Source of the DNA: Sipunculus nudus
Taxonomy: Eukaryota; Annelida; Sipuncula; Golfingiida; Sipunculidae
Direction: 5' to 3'
Length of the DNA: 64,000 bases
Assembly (NCBI GenBank): GCA_026874595.1
Contig: CM049307.1
Span: 48,581,678 to 48,645,677 of the forward strand
The position numbers were made by a program, and so were the translations under genes. Position 1 is the first letter of the stretch; each line of letters begins with the position of its first letter. The notes beneath the pieces are model-generated. The model was not told the origin of the DNA. It saw only the letters and a program-made list of their open reading frames with translations, and made no database searches. Below are positions 47,594 to 59,853 of the stretch, in pieces.

Positions 47594-49356
47594 TCTTTTA
47601 TCCGGCCCATATTCACAGGTTCAATTGTGCATATATGACTCTACATTTGTAAATTCCTTGATGACGTTCCTGACTCCTGATCATATGCCCAATCTACACA
47701 AAATTTTAATCGATTCTTCATTGACCCATTCCCGACATGCTCTAAATTTCATGATATCCTGTTCATGATTGCATGAGTTATGTTGTGAACAAACACACAC
47801 GAACGGGGATGAATCCATACTCTACTGACTGACCCGATAATGCTCTATCGGTTTGTGTTATGGCGATATTTATATAACAAAAGGTGATACACCAAAACAT
47901 CATCAGTAGGAGATCCAGCAGAGAAGTCATTTCATTGTTTTACATGTATCTAATCGGCTTATTTATCAATGGATATGTGATAATAGTAATCGCAATGGTT
48001 AACCTAGTCTTATACCCAGTTGTGGCTCTGTAGTTTAGGGGGAGGGCATCTTCCCTCCCATCTATGCCCCTGCAAATCCTAAACCTGTCCCACTTTCCGC
48101 CGTGGCCGGTTTTACTTAAATAGCGTATACCCATATTTTCGATATGAGACCTGTGACATCCGGGTTTGCAGCCCTGTAGCCATGAGCGGTTTCGAGAAGC
48201 AGGGAGAGATAGCCCTCACAAGAGTCGATATCGGCGTGAGGATGCGACACGAAAGATCTCCGATCTGGCAGCGTCGTTGCGAGAATGGTAGGACGTGCAT
48301 CGTGGAAATTGGAATAACGATTTTTTGGACCACGCCCAAATCTTCAAATTTTAGGAAACTTCCTAAGGGCGTTGAATTTCAGATGACAGAATATGTCTGT
48401 GTTCAGGCAGAGTTAAAGATAATTGCCGGTTAATATCTGATCTGGCTGTAATGTGCTTTCAAATTGTGCTGATATTTTGGACTGGAAAATATAGACTTAT
48501 AAAATCTAGAGAAACTCAGAAAGCCTGTTTATTGAAATGTAGTTCAACTCTAAACTTAATATCAAACAGTATGACAAATACGATGTTGCACAACATAATC
48601 TTAATTAAACCTGCAACATATAAAAAAAATTGTCTTCAGCTTCATTTTGGCAGTTTTTTTAATTGTTGATAAAATATTGCAAGTTTATTTTCAACGCAAA
48701 ATTGTCACGAGTGGTACGTTCTTTATCAATCGGTTTTCAGACAAGGACTGTTTTCAAATTAAGATTTGTATGCGTTGGCTTGCATGGCTTATACTGGTGT
48801 TGGTCCCTTGAGTTCGTATTGGGGCGAAATGTTGAACCAGACCGATTTTAAATGAAGAGATTTTAAATAAAGAGCTGATTTATCGTTACTTGGCCTTTTT
48901 TTAATCTTTTACATAATATACAAGACGTGTAAGAATGAAGCAAGACTTGCGTAAGACTTCTCGTGGCATAACTAATGTTTTATACTGAATGGTTTATAAC
49001 TCCAACTCCACCGTCCAAACAAGCTATAATCACACCAGGTTGTTCTGTGGCTATATGGTTTGAAAGGTATTATCGAACGGATGTGTACTGCGTGGCCTCC
49101 CTATATCTAGGGATGAATACCAGACTTGCTGACTCCACAACACGTCTCAGAGGGCTCCTGAGAACATACATGACTGTCCAACATTCAAGACTTATTATAA
49201 GAACCTTTATTACATGCATAAATCAAGACCTCAGTTGATCTCGGCTTCATTAAAACAACTTTTTGTTCAAAACAGCTGAAATGTTTTGCACTGGTATGTC
49301 TTAAACGAGCCCAGGTGGACCTTTTAAATCATGGTATAACCTCGATTCTCTATATA
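47594..49356. other. DNA without recognised elements
   Basis: A somewhat GC-richer block at 47995-48330 stands out but yields no recognisable protein or RNA. Confidence 0.35.
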
Positions 49357-49445
49357 CAGTAGAACCTCGAATATCCGAATGCTCTTGGGGGACATATATT
49401 ATGTTCGGATAACTGAAGTAACGGATATGTGAAATAACCCATTTA
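49357..49445 (+). mobile_element. pogo/Tigger-like terminal repeat fragment
   Basis: CAGTAGAACCTCGAATATCC directly after TA is a textbook Tigger/pogo-type terminus, followed by further GGATAACTGAAG and GGATATGTGAAATAACC words. The matching right end is not found; a SINE follows 55 bases later and TTCGGATAAGTG-like sequence reappears at about 49931, so the element may be interrupted. Confidence 0.6.
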
Positions 49446-49500
49446 TCACTATGTTTACTGCGGGTACACGTGAACATGTCAAAGTTCCATTATACTGATC

Positions 49501-49830
49501 CAGTGGAGCGAAGTGGCGTAATTGGTAGGCGCCGGACTTATGACCGCTAGGTTGTGAGTTCGCATCCCGTTCTGACCGCTGTCTGCGCTAAGACTCCTAG
49601 GCAAAGTCTTTACCACAAGGGTGCGCTCTCTCGACCCAGGAGTGAATTGGTTCTGGTCGTGGGAGGGAGGCAAATAACGAATAACCTTCTAGCTCTTGAT
49701 ATGACTGCTTGGGTTGCATGTATGCTCCAAAGGGTGCCCAGGAAAGCTACAAGAATAAACAGGCCTGAAAGACCAGGAAGGCGGTGTAAAGTCGGATGAG
49801 ACTGACATCGTTGGTGATATCAGACTTTAC
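49501..49830 (+). mobile_element. tRNA-derived SINE, third family
   Basis: The head has a GTGGCGTAATTGGTAGGCGCC A-box region and a GTGAGTTCGCATCCCG B-box region with tRNA-like spacing. The body continues with a GC-rich block (CTCTCGACCCAGGAGTGAATT) and ends near GATATCAGACTTTACC. The body is unlike the other SINEs in the window. No clear target duplication. Confidence 0.7.
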
Positions 49831-49898
49831 CTTTATAACGTTATCTCTTCAGAAAATTTTAAATTAGACGCTGCTTCTTTGTCTGCATGGGGCATTTT

Positions 49899-49901
<3 letters not shown>

Positions 49902-49932
<31 letters not shown>
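49902..49932. repeat. (TC)n microsatellite
   Basis: About 15 TC units. Confidence 0.97.
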
Positions 49933-49935
<3 letters not shown>

Positions 49936-52213
49936 TAAGTGAACATCAATCATCCCTGTATCTTCGGAGCTACTGGTAAACTTGGGAAAATATGTTTTAA
50001 GAAATTTCGTATTCTACCTATATCGTTTAATAGAGGCAGATTTCGGTTCGTTATTTTAGGTCAAGATCAAGATTGACACTTGCTCGCTGCACTGGATTCA
50101 GCTTAATGTTGTTCACTACTTTGTTTTCTTTATTTCTTATATGTCTCTTATAGATTTCCTCCGGATAATATTAATTCTTTAATTGCGCATACACGATCGT
50201 TGTAATCGATTATGCAAAGATGCAACCATTTTAATGATTATGAAAGAAAACGACAATTCATTGATATAATCGGCACACCACTAATATCCACAGTCTGGGT
50301 CGTTTAAAATATTTTTTGTTTGGGACCTGACCGGCGAACAGATCACAGACCTATTGTTACACTTTCCGCAGTGAAGAAAAACATAGCTCTTGTGTTTCAT
50401 GTCATTTAAAGGATAAAGTCAGCGTTGACTTTTACGTAATTTCAGTACATCTATCATTTCAACAAAAACTTGGTGTCAGCAGTGGGATGACAGCCCGTGA
50501 TTCATCTTGTCATCGGAATCAACCGCTCCACCAATGAAATCGCTGTCGGCCATGATGGAGGAGATCCTGCGAACATGTATGAGGCATGTTATTTTCTTAA
50601 AATTGTTGTGCCTCAATGGCTGTCCGAAAAAGGTAACTGAATATGACATGTTTTCTTAGCTTAATTGTAATAAAGCTGCAGTTATATCACCCGGAAATGA
50701 TTTAATAATATTGCAAACAAGCTTTTAGATATAATTTTCTATCTATATCACGGTAAAATTTTGGAACAATTTTGTGTATGTGTGAATGTGTGTTTTAATG
50801 CCAAGAACTATATTAAAAAAATCATGAGACTCTTTTATAAAAAAGGCGATGTTTTATTCATATTTCCTCGACGATAATATAGATATCAATTCCGTCGACA
50901 ATCAGCCAAAATTTTATTGATAACTGGTCACACACCAATTACCGATATTTACATTTCTCTTGGTGGCTATATGTCAGACCTAAATGTTATATACCAGGAC
51001 AATCCAAACATTCTATCTGTACATGGGTTAGAAGATAATTAAATGGAATTTATACTATGTTCCTTTGACCTCGACCCAGAATTGATTCAACGAGCATTAT
51101 TCGAAAGACCAGACGATCAAGGATCAGACGAGATCTGGTAGGATCTGGCACAACCAGACGACAAAATGAGATATCAAGACAGCACACCTGCACGGTCAGG
51201 TGATTAGCCAGCTGGGGAAAAGCCAGCAAATTCCCAGTGCAGCTGTCACGCCTAAGGCGCCTGACGTACCGACCTCTGCCCTACCTCTCAGGCATGCATG
51301 GATCCGGGTGACAGATCTGCTGTATCCACATAAAAACAGAATCAATACAGACCCAATCAATATACTGTGGCAGCCTTTTGTTCGCAAGGTTTTAAATTCA
51401 CCACATCTGCGAAATAGGAATTATCGCGAATATAAAACCTTTGTGAATAAGAATTATTCGTTAATTATTCAGTAAAATTCCGTATTACCCTCTATCTTTT
51501 TTTTTGTGAATAAAGGGATAATATATCATTTTATAATATTTCTTCCTATTATAGATCGATTAAAAATTGTATAACAATGTGTTGTTTAACATTCAGATAG
51601 TCTCCTTGTCAAGGAACAATATAAAAAAATCGTAAATTTCACACCTTTTGCTTAACTCTCTTGATACTTTGTTTTCGTCTCTTATATGATGTTAAGCTAA
51701 ACTTAATATAACATATTCCATGGAAGCCATTTTGTGGATAACGGACAGGTAATGTCCATGTATCGTCGAAGTTTTTTATCGGTTATTATGATAAAGGAAC
51801 GTTGAAGTGTATAGAGGTTTTGATCTGGCAAATTTTTGTTTTGGTTTTTATTCTTATTATGTTTTAAAATTCCTATATAAATTTATATTTCTATATATTA
51901 TTTGTTTTTTTTTATTTTTATCATTTTGATACTGTTTAATGAGTTTTTACATTAATGTAACAAGTGTAAATAAAAAAAAAAACCATTTACTCATCAACAG
52001 GAAACGGTACTCCGATAATTTGGTCGGATTCTCAAACCATCCTCCAAAATAATAATCTGAAGATATTTCACATAAGCAATCCCAGAGTAAATTTGCTAAC
52101 TCGGTGACATCTGGTGGAGATTACATAAACGACTGCAGCCGTTCTCGCGATAGGAAAAGTATTTCGCACTGCACGTGCAACCAAGATCTTATTCGACTCT
52201 CCCTCTGAACCCG
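49933..52213. other. AT-rich DNA with a GC-richer island, no gene supported
   Basis: The block at 51120-51400 is GC-richer and has a 91-codon open frame without an ATG start. I do not recognise it. Confidence 0.35.
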
Positions 52214-52290
52214 GCTCGGGGCGGATCCAGGACTATGGGAAAAAAAAAGGGGGGGGGGGGGGGTCCAAACCCAGGAAGACTAATAAGAAA
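52214..52290 (+). mobile_element. Fragment of the CAGGGGCGGATC MITE
   Basis: CTCGGGGCGGATCCAGGA, an A/G run and GGGGTCCAAACCCAGGAAG match the left part of 17612-17817. The right end is absent. Confidence 0.55.
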
Positions 52291-52909
52291 ACCTGAAAGT
52301 TCCCAATTAAATCAAATCAGACCTGAAATATAACGTTCAGTTTAATCTCTCGATAGCCAAGCAAGACTCTGCAGAATTATAATTTGCAAAGTTTGTCAGT
52401 TTTTTTATGAATATCAATTTTGCCGTTAAATGATTACTTGCAAATTAAAAAAAAGTAGGTCGACATAGTGAACATCTATTTAGACCCTAAATGGCGCAAA
52501 ATTTCAATCTGAAATTCATATAATTAAATACTGTATTGAACCCACCGTGATTCATATACAAATATGTGACTGATAAATAGTATTGGCCAATAACATTTTC
52601 GTGTGAATTGCGTAATTTAGTATTTGACTGATCGTTTGATTTCTTTGTAATAATCGATCGAATAAGGAAAGAAGTATATAATTTAGGCGAAAAGTGATTT
52701 TTATATTTTAAATATATGCACTGGAGATTATTTAACTCTTTAGCTGTGGCATTATTGAACATGGCATGCATATTATGCTTATAGATTTAGTGGTCTAGTC
52801 ATCAATGTATGGGTTTGTTTGAATTCCATTATATTGGAGCGACCATAACATGCATCCTAGTGGACGGGAACCAGTCCACAAAAACAAAAAGGAGAAAGAT
52901 TTCTTTTAA

Positions 52910-53892
52910 ATCTTTACGGTACCTGCGACGGTACGGACTAAAACCCGGATGTCGGACGTTAAAAGCCAAGTCAAAGGCCACGTCGGATGCCAGCTAGGCC
53001 GGACGTCTACCTCGAATGCTAAACTCTGTCACAGTAAACACAAGAATCAAAACAAATAGATGGATTTTCAGTGTATAAGTGTGTATAAACATGCTTACAC
53101 ATTTATAAAATTTGATATTATGCGAACCATAAATTGTTCCATATTTACAATGAAAATAAAGTTACGACGTCCAAAAAAATTCATTGTAATCATTATCTGT
53201 GAGATACTCTTGGAATACAATCTTATATATTTATAAGCCGCAGATATTAATTAACATTTTCCATTCTTATTTGTCTCTGATGCAAAATAAAGAGTGCAAA
53301 TGCACGATTATAATGGACTTTCTTATATAATTATTATATTACACAGATATGCACTTAATATAATGATTCCGCTTTAATGTTGGCGTATTGCTTGAAATAT
53401 ACATCTTTGCAGTGTGCATTTAAGAACCGTGAATAATACCGACCAATAAAGGGCATCTCAATTTTGAGAAGCATATGAAATATCGAATGATTTCTTAATT
53501 TATTCTTCGGCTGAGCGAAGAGCATAAACAGTTCAATACCATATGTCCGTTTAATTACAAATAGAAGCAAAATGAACACACACAATTACTCGTTCCTTAA
53601 ACATAATATTAAAAATGCATGATGATTAATAACAAAATATTTCACAGATTTAATAAAAGTGAGCTGCAAGAAATCCTTCCCATCCTCTTCCCTAACTGTG
53701 GGATTTCAATACACATGTATATGTGTGAATCATTTTAAAGTAAATTTGAAAAACCAAATACACACATATATATGTTGATGTTGTTCTGGTTGCTTAATTG
53801 TGTATGAGATATCGAGTTTGACGTCTGGCTTGGCATCCGATTCCGACATCTGACTTTTGGCATCCGGTTTTAGTCCTTACCACCTGCGACAA
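52910..53892. repeat. Possible element with diverged inverted ends
   Basis: GGTACGGACTAAAACCCGGATG at about 52929-52950 recurs in reverse complement at about 53855-53876 (GGTAAGGACTAAAACCGGATG), and both sides continue with CGGATGCC and GGACGT/AGACGT words for about 60 bases. The interior is AT-rich and non-coding. Boundaries and target duplication are not visible. Confidence 0.4.
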
Positions 53893-54671
53893 CACTTCGC
53901 TGAGCTGGATTGTCGGTACGTTGGTCAAATCTGTGGTAAGTATAAATTGTCGGATCTCTGTCACGAATTAGTATTATCCGAACAACAAAAATATAAGGTA
54001 TTCAGTCGAGTGACTTTCCTTTTGATCGCACGGATTGTCAACGGAGATTTAATTCCTACGTCAGATTCCCCTATTATCACCCAACACCAAGGCCAGGGAG
54101 GGTGAAAGCAACGCGTCAGATTCTGATACGATCGGCTGTGGCTCAGTTCTGTGCAAATTTGTTTCAGATGATCTACCCTTTGAATGTCAGCAGTCATACA
54201 GTCTTGTGTATAAAGTAACATAGTTCACCAGAAACCTTCTAAATACCATTTTTAAGGAATCTTCACAACACAGACCCCTGTGCCCGGCTGTGGGTGGGCG
54301 TGGCATATTTTACTCACAGATCTTGATTGACAGGGCGCCTGATTCCAACAAATCCTTCATTCCCTTTCACCATCTGACTTTTTATAACATGCATCAGAAA
54401 GATACTCTTGTTTCTGTCAACTTATTGCAATATTCCATTAAGGAAAGCATCTTGATAATAAGGGAATGTATAGAACGTTCTGGGTCAGTTTCCAACTTGA
54501 GAGCTTTAACACAGTTAATTCAGTATACAATGTAGGCCTAAAAATACTTCTGGCACAGTGAAAAATGCATGTAATAGATAGGTTTCCTTGTGTAAATTTG
54601 ATGTTATAATAAAATCCTCTGCAATGAACAGTTTAGAATATAGATGGTTTCCTTGTAATTATTAAATTAAT

Positions 54672-54766
54672 AATTCAGCTATTCCTTATTATTTATTTAT
54701 TAATAATTAATAAATAAATAATAAGGAATTGCTGAATTCCACTCCCCCAGGGCCCCAGGGGAGTGG
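54672..54766. repeat. Two adjacent strong hairpins upstream of UBE4A
   Basis: The first (54672-54738) begins AATTCAGC and ends GCTGAATT, with AT-rich arms pairing over about 29 bases. The second (54739-54766) begins CCACTCCCC and ends GGGGAGTGG around CAGGGCCCCA. They abut without a gap, about 115 bases upstream of the first UBE4A coding exon. They may be a foldback insertion or a structural element; no function can be shown. Confidence 0.8.
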
Positions 54767-54881
54767 AAATACAGGGGGAGTGAAAATAAGAGATGCTTAT
54801 GAAAGACTGAGTTTTAGTTTCAGTTAATGTGGTTATGTCTATCAATAAACTTGTGTTATGGTTGGTTTCAGGTAGACAGCC

Positions 54882-54978
54882 ATGTCTGGACAAAATCTGG
54901 CTAACAACCCTTTTGTCGCACTCTTTGGGACTGTCAGCCAAGCAGAAGCCTTCAGCAGCAGTTTCAAAGAAGAAAAAG
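54882..54978 (+). CDS. UBE4A: UBE4A coding exon 1
   Basis: The exon itself starts at 54872 after the acceptor GGTTGGTTTCAG, with 10 untranslated bases before the ATG (AGCCATGT context). It encodes 32 residues starting MSGQNLANNPFVALFG plus one base; the donor is AAAAG|GTGAAG. Another frame stays open across the donor, but UBE4A similarity supports splicing. Confidence 0.85.
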
Positions 54979-55114
54979 GTGAAGTATTTAAAGTTATATT
55001 TTATTCTGACTGCATTCTATTAAATTTGTTAGCTATATTTATATATTGTTACACACATATATATATATATATATATATCCTACTATATATAGTAGGTATA
55101 ATCACAACAGAATC

Positions 55115-55178
<64 letters not shown>

Positions 55179-57592
55179 TCATAGTTATATATATGATCTT
55201 GTTGTGATTAATCTTACTCAGAGCAGACAGACAGAGCCCTGAATGCAATACTGTACATCAAAGATCAAGTGATAATTTAACATGTTTGCCTAACTAAAAA
55301 CTTATTTTATGTAGAAAATCAAGTATGCATCTTCAGCTAATGCAAGACATTACGTGCGTAATTGGGCGTTATTTTCATTCACCCTGTATATTATCTGTAG
55401 TATTTATCATCTTTCTGTGTATGTTCTTTATATTGCAGCTCATGAAATATCACAGACAACTACCACGAAAACTACAGAGCAACAATCTGAGGATGTTGAT
55501 GCTCAGAGGGAGTTGCTTATAAGTAACATAATTGAGCAGATTTTTCTCATCACGTTAGATCCAGGTAAGTGCAGTTACAGAATATGCAGCATCAAGCCTT
55601 CAACCACAGTGGTGTTTAAATTAGACAATTTTTTTTTTTAACTTTTTAAAATTCACTTCCTTTGTCAGATTCTCAGTCCCATTGATGCAGTACTGTATAA
55701 ATATTTAATTTTATCTTGATTTCAAAACTGTTTGCAGTTAAAATAAAATAAATATTATGTAATTTGTCTTGGGTGCAGTACAGTTTGCTGTTCACAATCT
55801 AGTCCCTAGATTTCTGCAAAAATAAATATAAAAAGTATGTTTTTTTCAGATCCAGATCCAACTGGCCTCAGACCTGCAAGATGTGTGTTTTTGCAAGAGG
55901 TTCAGGAAGGTCAAGGTCAATCACATCTGGACATGGAATGCTTAGAACAGGTGAGTCAAAGGGGGGGGGGGGGGAACTTGTGGAGCTCATACCATTTGCA
56001 AAGTCAGTCATCCAGGACACGCCAAAATGAATTTTAAAAAAATTCCTAACCAATCTGCCTCCAATGTGTTTTGACCTTGATCACATTTGTACTTAGTGAA
56101 ACAAGAAACAAGTAGAGTCACTCTCATTCATCATATAGTCCATTTCATCACCTCATGTCCATCTGTTTTTGGCTATGAAAAATTTTATTTGTTAGATTTC
56201 AAGGAAGACCCTGATAGTTTTGGGTTTAAAGCACCTAATTTTCAATAAGGTAAATAAATACCTAACTAATACCTTCTTTAAGAAAGAGAATTATTTAAAA
56301 TTATGAGAAATCAGTCTATATTTTACAACACATCAGACCCACTTGTGGCAGTCAAAGTCATTAGTCACAAGCAAAAATAACCTCAGTTGACAGCTGCTGA
56401 TTGGATGATGTCACGTAAACACTCTAAAAAATAAAACCGGCAAAAAGAAAGGTGGCTACTCATGCTGGGACACATCTGATCTGTTAGATCATCAGGAAGC
56501 AACAAAACAGTTGTGAAATGTAAACTGGAGATTTATTGTAAAATTTTTTATTGCCATATTAGGTTGTCACTTCCATGTGTAGTTTTCTTAGAAATTGTTG
56601 AAAAATATAAACTTTTATGAAAATTATCTCTAAAAAACAGGTGGACACAGGTTGGTGGAACAGACTATAATTGGTTGATAATAGTTAGGGCAATATGGAC
56701 TCTGATAAGAGAGTGAAATTTTTCAACAGCTGTATAATATAATAGTGTCCTAACATAATTTGAGGATTTGGGCACAGTCCAGGGAAAGTGTTATTCCGCT
56801 ATAAACTTTGCTGATACACATCCCTTTGCCACCAAACTAGCTCTAAGATTCTCATCTGGACACTATCCTATAAGTTCTTTGCTGTCACATTCCAGCACTC
56901 TTATCAAACCATGATAGATTTCATTCTGCAGCCAGTTCCTTGAAACTGCTTATGGGAGCTGCAATTTTTTTGTACACAGTAAAAATGGACCTCAAAGGTT
57001 GCATTTTGAAATTATGGGTATACCACTAGTTAAAGTAATTTTCATATTCAGAACTTCAGTGTTCAGATTATCTACAAATAACATTCTCAAATATTGCATG
57101 TTTGACAGACTTTATGTGGCAAGTTTCAAATATGTTCACTTAGGTAAGGTGTCTAAGAGAAAAAAAAGGACAGATGTTTTATAATACATTGCCCAGAGCT
57201 CAAGTTCAGCAGCTTTTATGGCCTAATCACATTATTGAAATATGAATTTTTGTTTTTGGAATGAAAGCTGTGCAAATTGTGAAAATACTTGTTTATCTTT
57301 TGTAAGGATGTTTGTTTATCTGTTGTAAGGATGTTTTTGAATATTTTATCTTTTTTTTATGTTTTAATTCTTTGTGAAAACTTATAAGAAAGTCTTTTCT
57401 AGAGTTATATGTTTATCTTTTTAGGCTGTATTTGAACGTCTGATGCTTGCTTCTCCTGGGGAGCTTGTTGTTAATACTACTGGAAATAAGAGGCCTAGTC
57501 CAGGACTAGCTAGTCAGGCTGGTGAGTCCAATATACTGACGTACCTGTACCAGAGCTATGTCAGAGCACAAAACATCAAAACAGATAAACAG
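54882..57592 (+). CDS. UBE4A: UBE4A N-terminal part (ubiquitin conjugation factor E4 A), four exons
   Basis: Spliced coding exons are 54882-54978, 55439-55564, 55850-55950 and 57425-57592: 492 bases, 164 codons, phases 1, 1, 0, 0, all with GT/AG borders. The protein opens with an NPFVALFG word like the NPFAALFG of vertebrate UBE4A. It continues with IIEQIFLITLD, ARCVFLQEV, LDMECLEQAVFERLML and ILTYLYQSYVRA, matching in order the N terminus of UBE4A (IFLITLD, RCVYLEE, LDM-EQALFARLLL, CYLYSCFQRA). UBE4A is a U-box E3/E4 ligase that extends ubiquitin chains; the E4 core and the C-terminal U-box are on exons to the right of the window. An acceptor at 54870-54871 shows that at least one 5' noncoding exon exists. 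The next intron is more than 6.4 kb and holds nested transposons. Confidence 0.9.
55055..55173. repeat. UBE4A: Two (TA)n tracts in UBE4A intron 1
   Basis: Runs at 55055-55078 and 55118-55173 separated by 40 bases that include a short CTACTATATATAGTAG palindrome. Confidence 0.95.
55439..55564 (+). CDS. UBE4A: UBE4A coding exon 2
   Basis: Acceptor TTTATATTGCAG, donor CCAG|GTAAGT. The Ser/Thr/Gln-rich start (ISQTTTTKTTEQQ) is a disordered segment; RELLISNIIEQIFLITLDP is the conserved part. Confidence 0.9.
55850..55950 (+). CDS. UBE4A: UBE4A coding exon 3
   Basis: Acceptor ATGTTTTTTTCAG, donor ACAG|GTGAGT. Encodes the conserved ARCVFLQEV and the segment up to LDMECLEQ. A 13-base G run begins only about 10 bases inside the following intron (55961-55974). 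Confidence 0.9.
55951..57424 (+). other. UBE4A: UBE4A intron 3
   Basis: Intron of 1,474 bases. Apart from a poly-G run at its start and a short GGATGTTTGTTTATC/GGATGTTTTTG duplication near 57307-57340, nothing recognised. Confidence 0.6.
57425..57592 (+). CDS. UBE4A: UBE4A coding exon 4
   Basis: Acceptor TTTATCTTTTTAG, donor ACAG|GTAGGT. Exactly 56 codons, phase 0 at both ends: AVFERLMLASPGELVV through NILTYLYQSYVRAQN to DKQ. In the family the next residues continue straight into the E4 core; that exon is not within the window. Confidence 0.88.
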
Positions 57593-58814
57593 GTAGGTGC
57601 TATGGGTCTTCTTAATCATATGTATTAACACACTTATTACACAGTGAAGCCCACTTATTGTCATATCAGTGGTGCATGCATAAATTATGATAATAACCGG
57701 GATTTGACATTATCCCGGCTTCAACATCAGTGTACTTTTGAGTCCTAAAAGAGGCGTCATGTCTCGTATGATATTAAATAAATTGTCAATAAACAGGAAA
57801 CAGGAACGTTTATGAATATTGTTATTGCACAACGGCATTTCAAATTACGTTTATGCACACCTGAAATTTATTTCCTGTAAGTTTTATGCCACCTGCCGCA
57901 ATAACTGACAAAAATCCGACTTGCCAAAAGAAAGAGACGTAGCGTCTGGGTCATGAGGTAAAATTTCTGGAAATATGCACAGTTATAACGTAATTTGTAA
58001 CCAACTATTTTACTAAATAATACTTTGCCATACTATTGCGCCTTATTTTCCGGATATCTTATTAATGACTCAAACTTCCATGATCGTTTTTATGACAAGA
58101 CTGTTCAGGGAGTGGACATCGTCATGCCATTGTCAACTTTCTGAAGTTTCTCCGCGATTGAGGTTTTTGACCGGGTATCTCCTCCAGTACTCACAAATCC
58201 TCCAGCTTTCAGTTGACCCTTAAAGGTGATGTCCAATCGCAAGAAACGTTTAGAGCTTGTGCTTTATATCATCTCGGCGAAATGTCACTGAAGTTTAAAC
58301 CGCGGCCTTTCAAAGGCTAGGAGTAAATTATGTATGATATGTGATTGAAAACATCGCCCTTGTTAATGTTCGAAGAAAAGCAATAATCTGGATTACCGTG
58401 GTATCTTAAAGGCCGGGTTTCTGAACCCCTTGGTTCAGACGGTATTCCCCTTTGAAACATAATAGGTCATGTGACTGTGACTGACAGCTTGAGTCTGGGC
58501 TTATCATGTAGACACCAGACTCAGCACGTGGATATCTGGTCTGTGTTTTGGTACTGGTAATGTGTGGGGGGGGGGGGGGGTGAATCATTAATAAAAATTA
58601 AGTGTTCTTCCTGGAAACATGTAAATTTCTATATAATATAAAGATTTGGGGCTCAGGATGGCATGCAGCAGATTAAATGATAAACTCTTCAAAGTTGTAG
58701 ATTTTCATGCATTGAAGTATGTCACACAACAGTACAGTAACAAAAATAAATGCACCATATTTACCTGATTCAATTTTCTAAAAATATTGTGGATAAAATT
58801 AAAAGTCCAGATTC

Positions 58815-59426
58815 TCATTCCCACATATGTCCCATATATGCACTGCCTCCAGGACTGGGCAGCCAGTCTCTCACCAGTTTCAGTACACAGTTCGGCATGA
58901 TATCCCTCCTGTGATATACATACTTCTTCTTTCGTGGATCTCTATTCAGAGCCTGCGACTTCCTCTCCAGATAGGCAGGGTTATTCCATACACCCCAGTG
59001 GTGTAACATCGTCCAGAAAAACCTGTACTTGGCCTTTCTCAGCTGACTGTTTCTGTCATGTGGCAATCTGCGCCCTTGTGGCCACCAGCCCTGCTGATTA
59101 GTGCGGTCAGTGATGCAGGGAGAACAAAGACAATGTGGACATTCAGCTGCCCCGGGCCTGTGCTGTGGGATCACAGGCTCATCTTGCTGGTCATTACTTT
59201 CAGGTCCCTGTGGGATCACAGGCTCATCTTGGGGGTCATTACATTCAGGTGTATGTGAATCCCCATCACCCTGTGCACCTGTGGTTTGTTGTTGTTTACA
59301 CAATTCCTGCAGCTCCTCTACAGTAGCCAGTTTGACATCCCAACCACTATGTCCAAACAGAGCATTGATGGTATCTTGTTGCTCATTTGTCACTCACAAT
59401 GCCATTATTTTCATTCCTTCTTCCAT
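58815..59426 (-). pseudogene. Accessory ORF of the Kolobok element (P2X7-like domain candidate)
   Basis: Reading on the minus strand from an ATG at 59426 the frame starts MEEGMKIMAL, meets a TGA at 59396-59394 and continues VTNEQQDTINALFGH to the stop at 58815. Features: an N-terminal Gln/Glu segment; a duplicated spacer (DEPVIPQ twice, 16 residues apart); a cysteine cluster CPHCLCSPC; a Trp-rich stretch KYRFFWTMLHHWGVW; and a C-terminal block RRDIMPNCVLKLVRDWLP ending YMGHMWE. The order (Cys cluster, aromatic stretch, IMPxCVxxxVR, Y-x-G-x-x-W) resembles companion ORFs of invertebrate DNA transposons and, more loosely, the P2X7 cytoplasmic ballast domain. The P2X7 link is tentative. Function unknown, perhaps DNA or partner binding. 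Confidence 0.5.
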
Positions 59427-59853
59427 GATAATAATTCTAATGTTAGCTATCTCTAGAAACAAGTCTGAGAGTTTCTCTGATCAAATTGAGAATGTAGACC
59501 CTGCCAAACTAGGCTGTATCAGCACTGACTAAACTTGATATAACCCTTATCTACAGCAGGGTCAGTGTGTGTCACCTACCCTCAACATGGTAAATATCCT
59601 GTGTCAGTCTTACTAAGTGCAGGGCCAAAATGTCCCCTTATCTGTCATTATGGTCATGTCTGGTCCCCTAGCATCTCCTCCAGTATCATTAATCAGCATT
59701 CCAGTGTTAATGGGTATTAATGAAGATGTTGAAAGATATATGTAAGGTGCAAGTAGGTCCAATGGAAGGCAGTAAAAACACATGAACACTCAGTCACTTG
59801 TTTGACGCTGATACAACTAGACACAAATTTTAGCTAAACTTTACTATTTGAAT
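59427..59853. promoter_or_regulatory. Divergent spacer between the two Kolobok ORFs
   Basis: 427 bases between the outward-facing starts of the accessory ORF and the transposase. It presumably held the promoter or promoters for both; no specific box is convincing. Confidence 0.35.

Noticed and set aside
51200-51475. 91-codon frame in a GC-richer island
   Set aside because: Begins with GTG, not ATG. A weak acceptor-like CACGGTCAG precedes it, but I recognise no homology and find no matching downstream exon.
59058-59532. Plus-strand frames of 66, 143 and 63 codons
   Set aside because: Antisense shadows of the Kolobok accessory ORF, whose minus-strand reading has clear motif structure.
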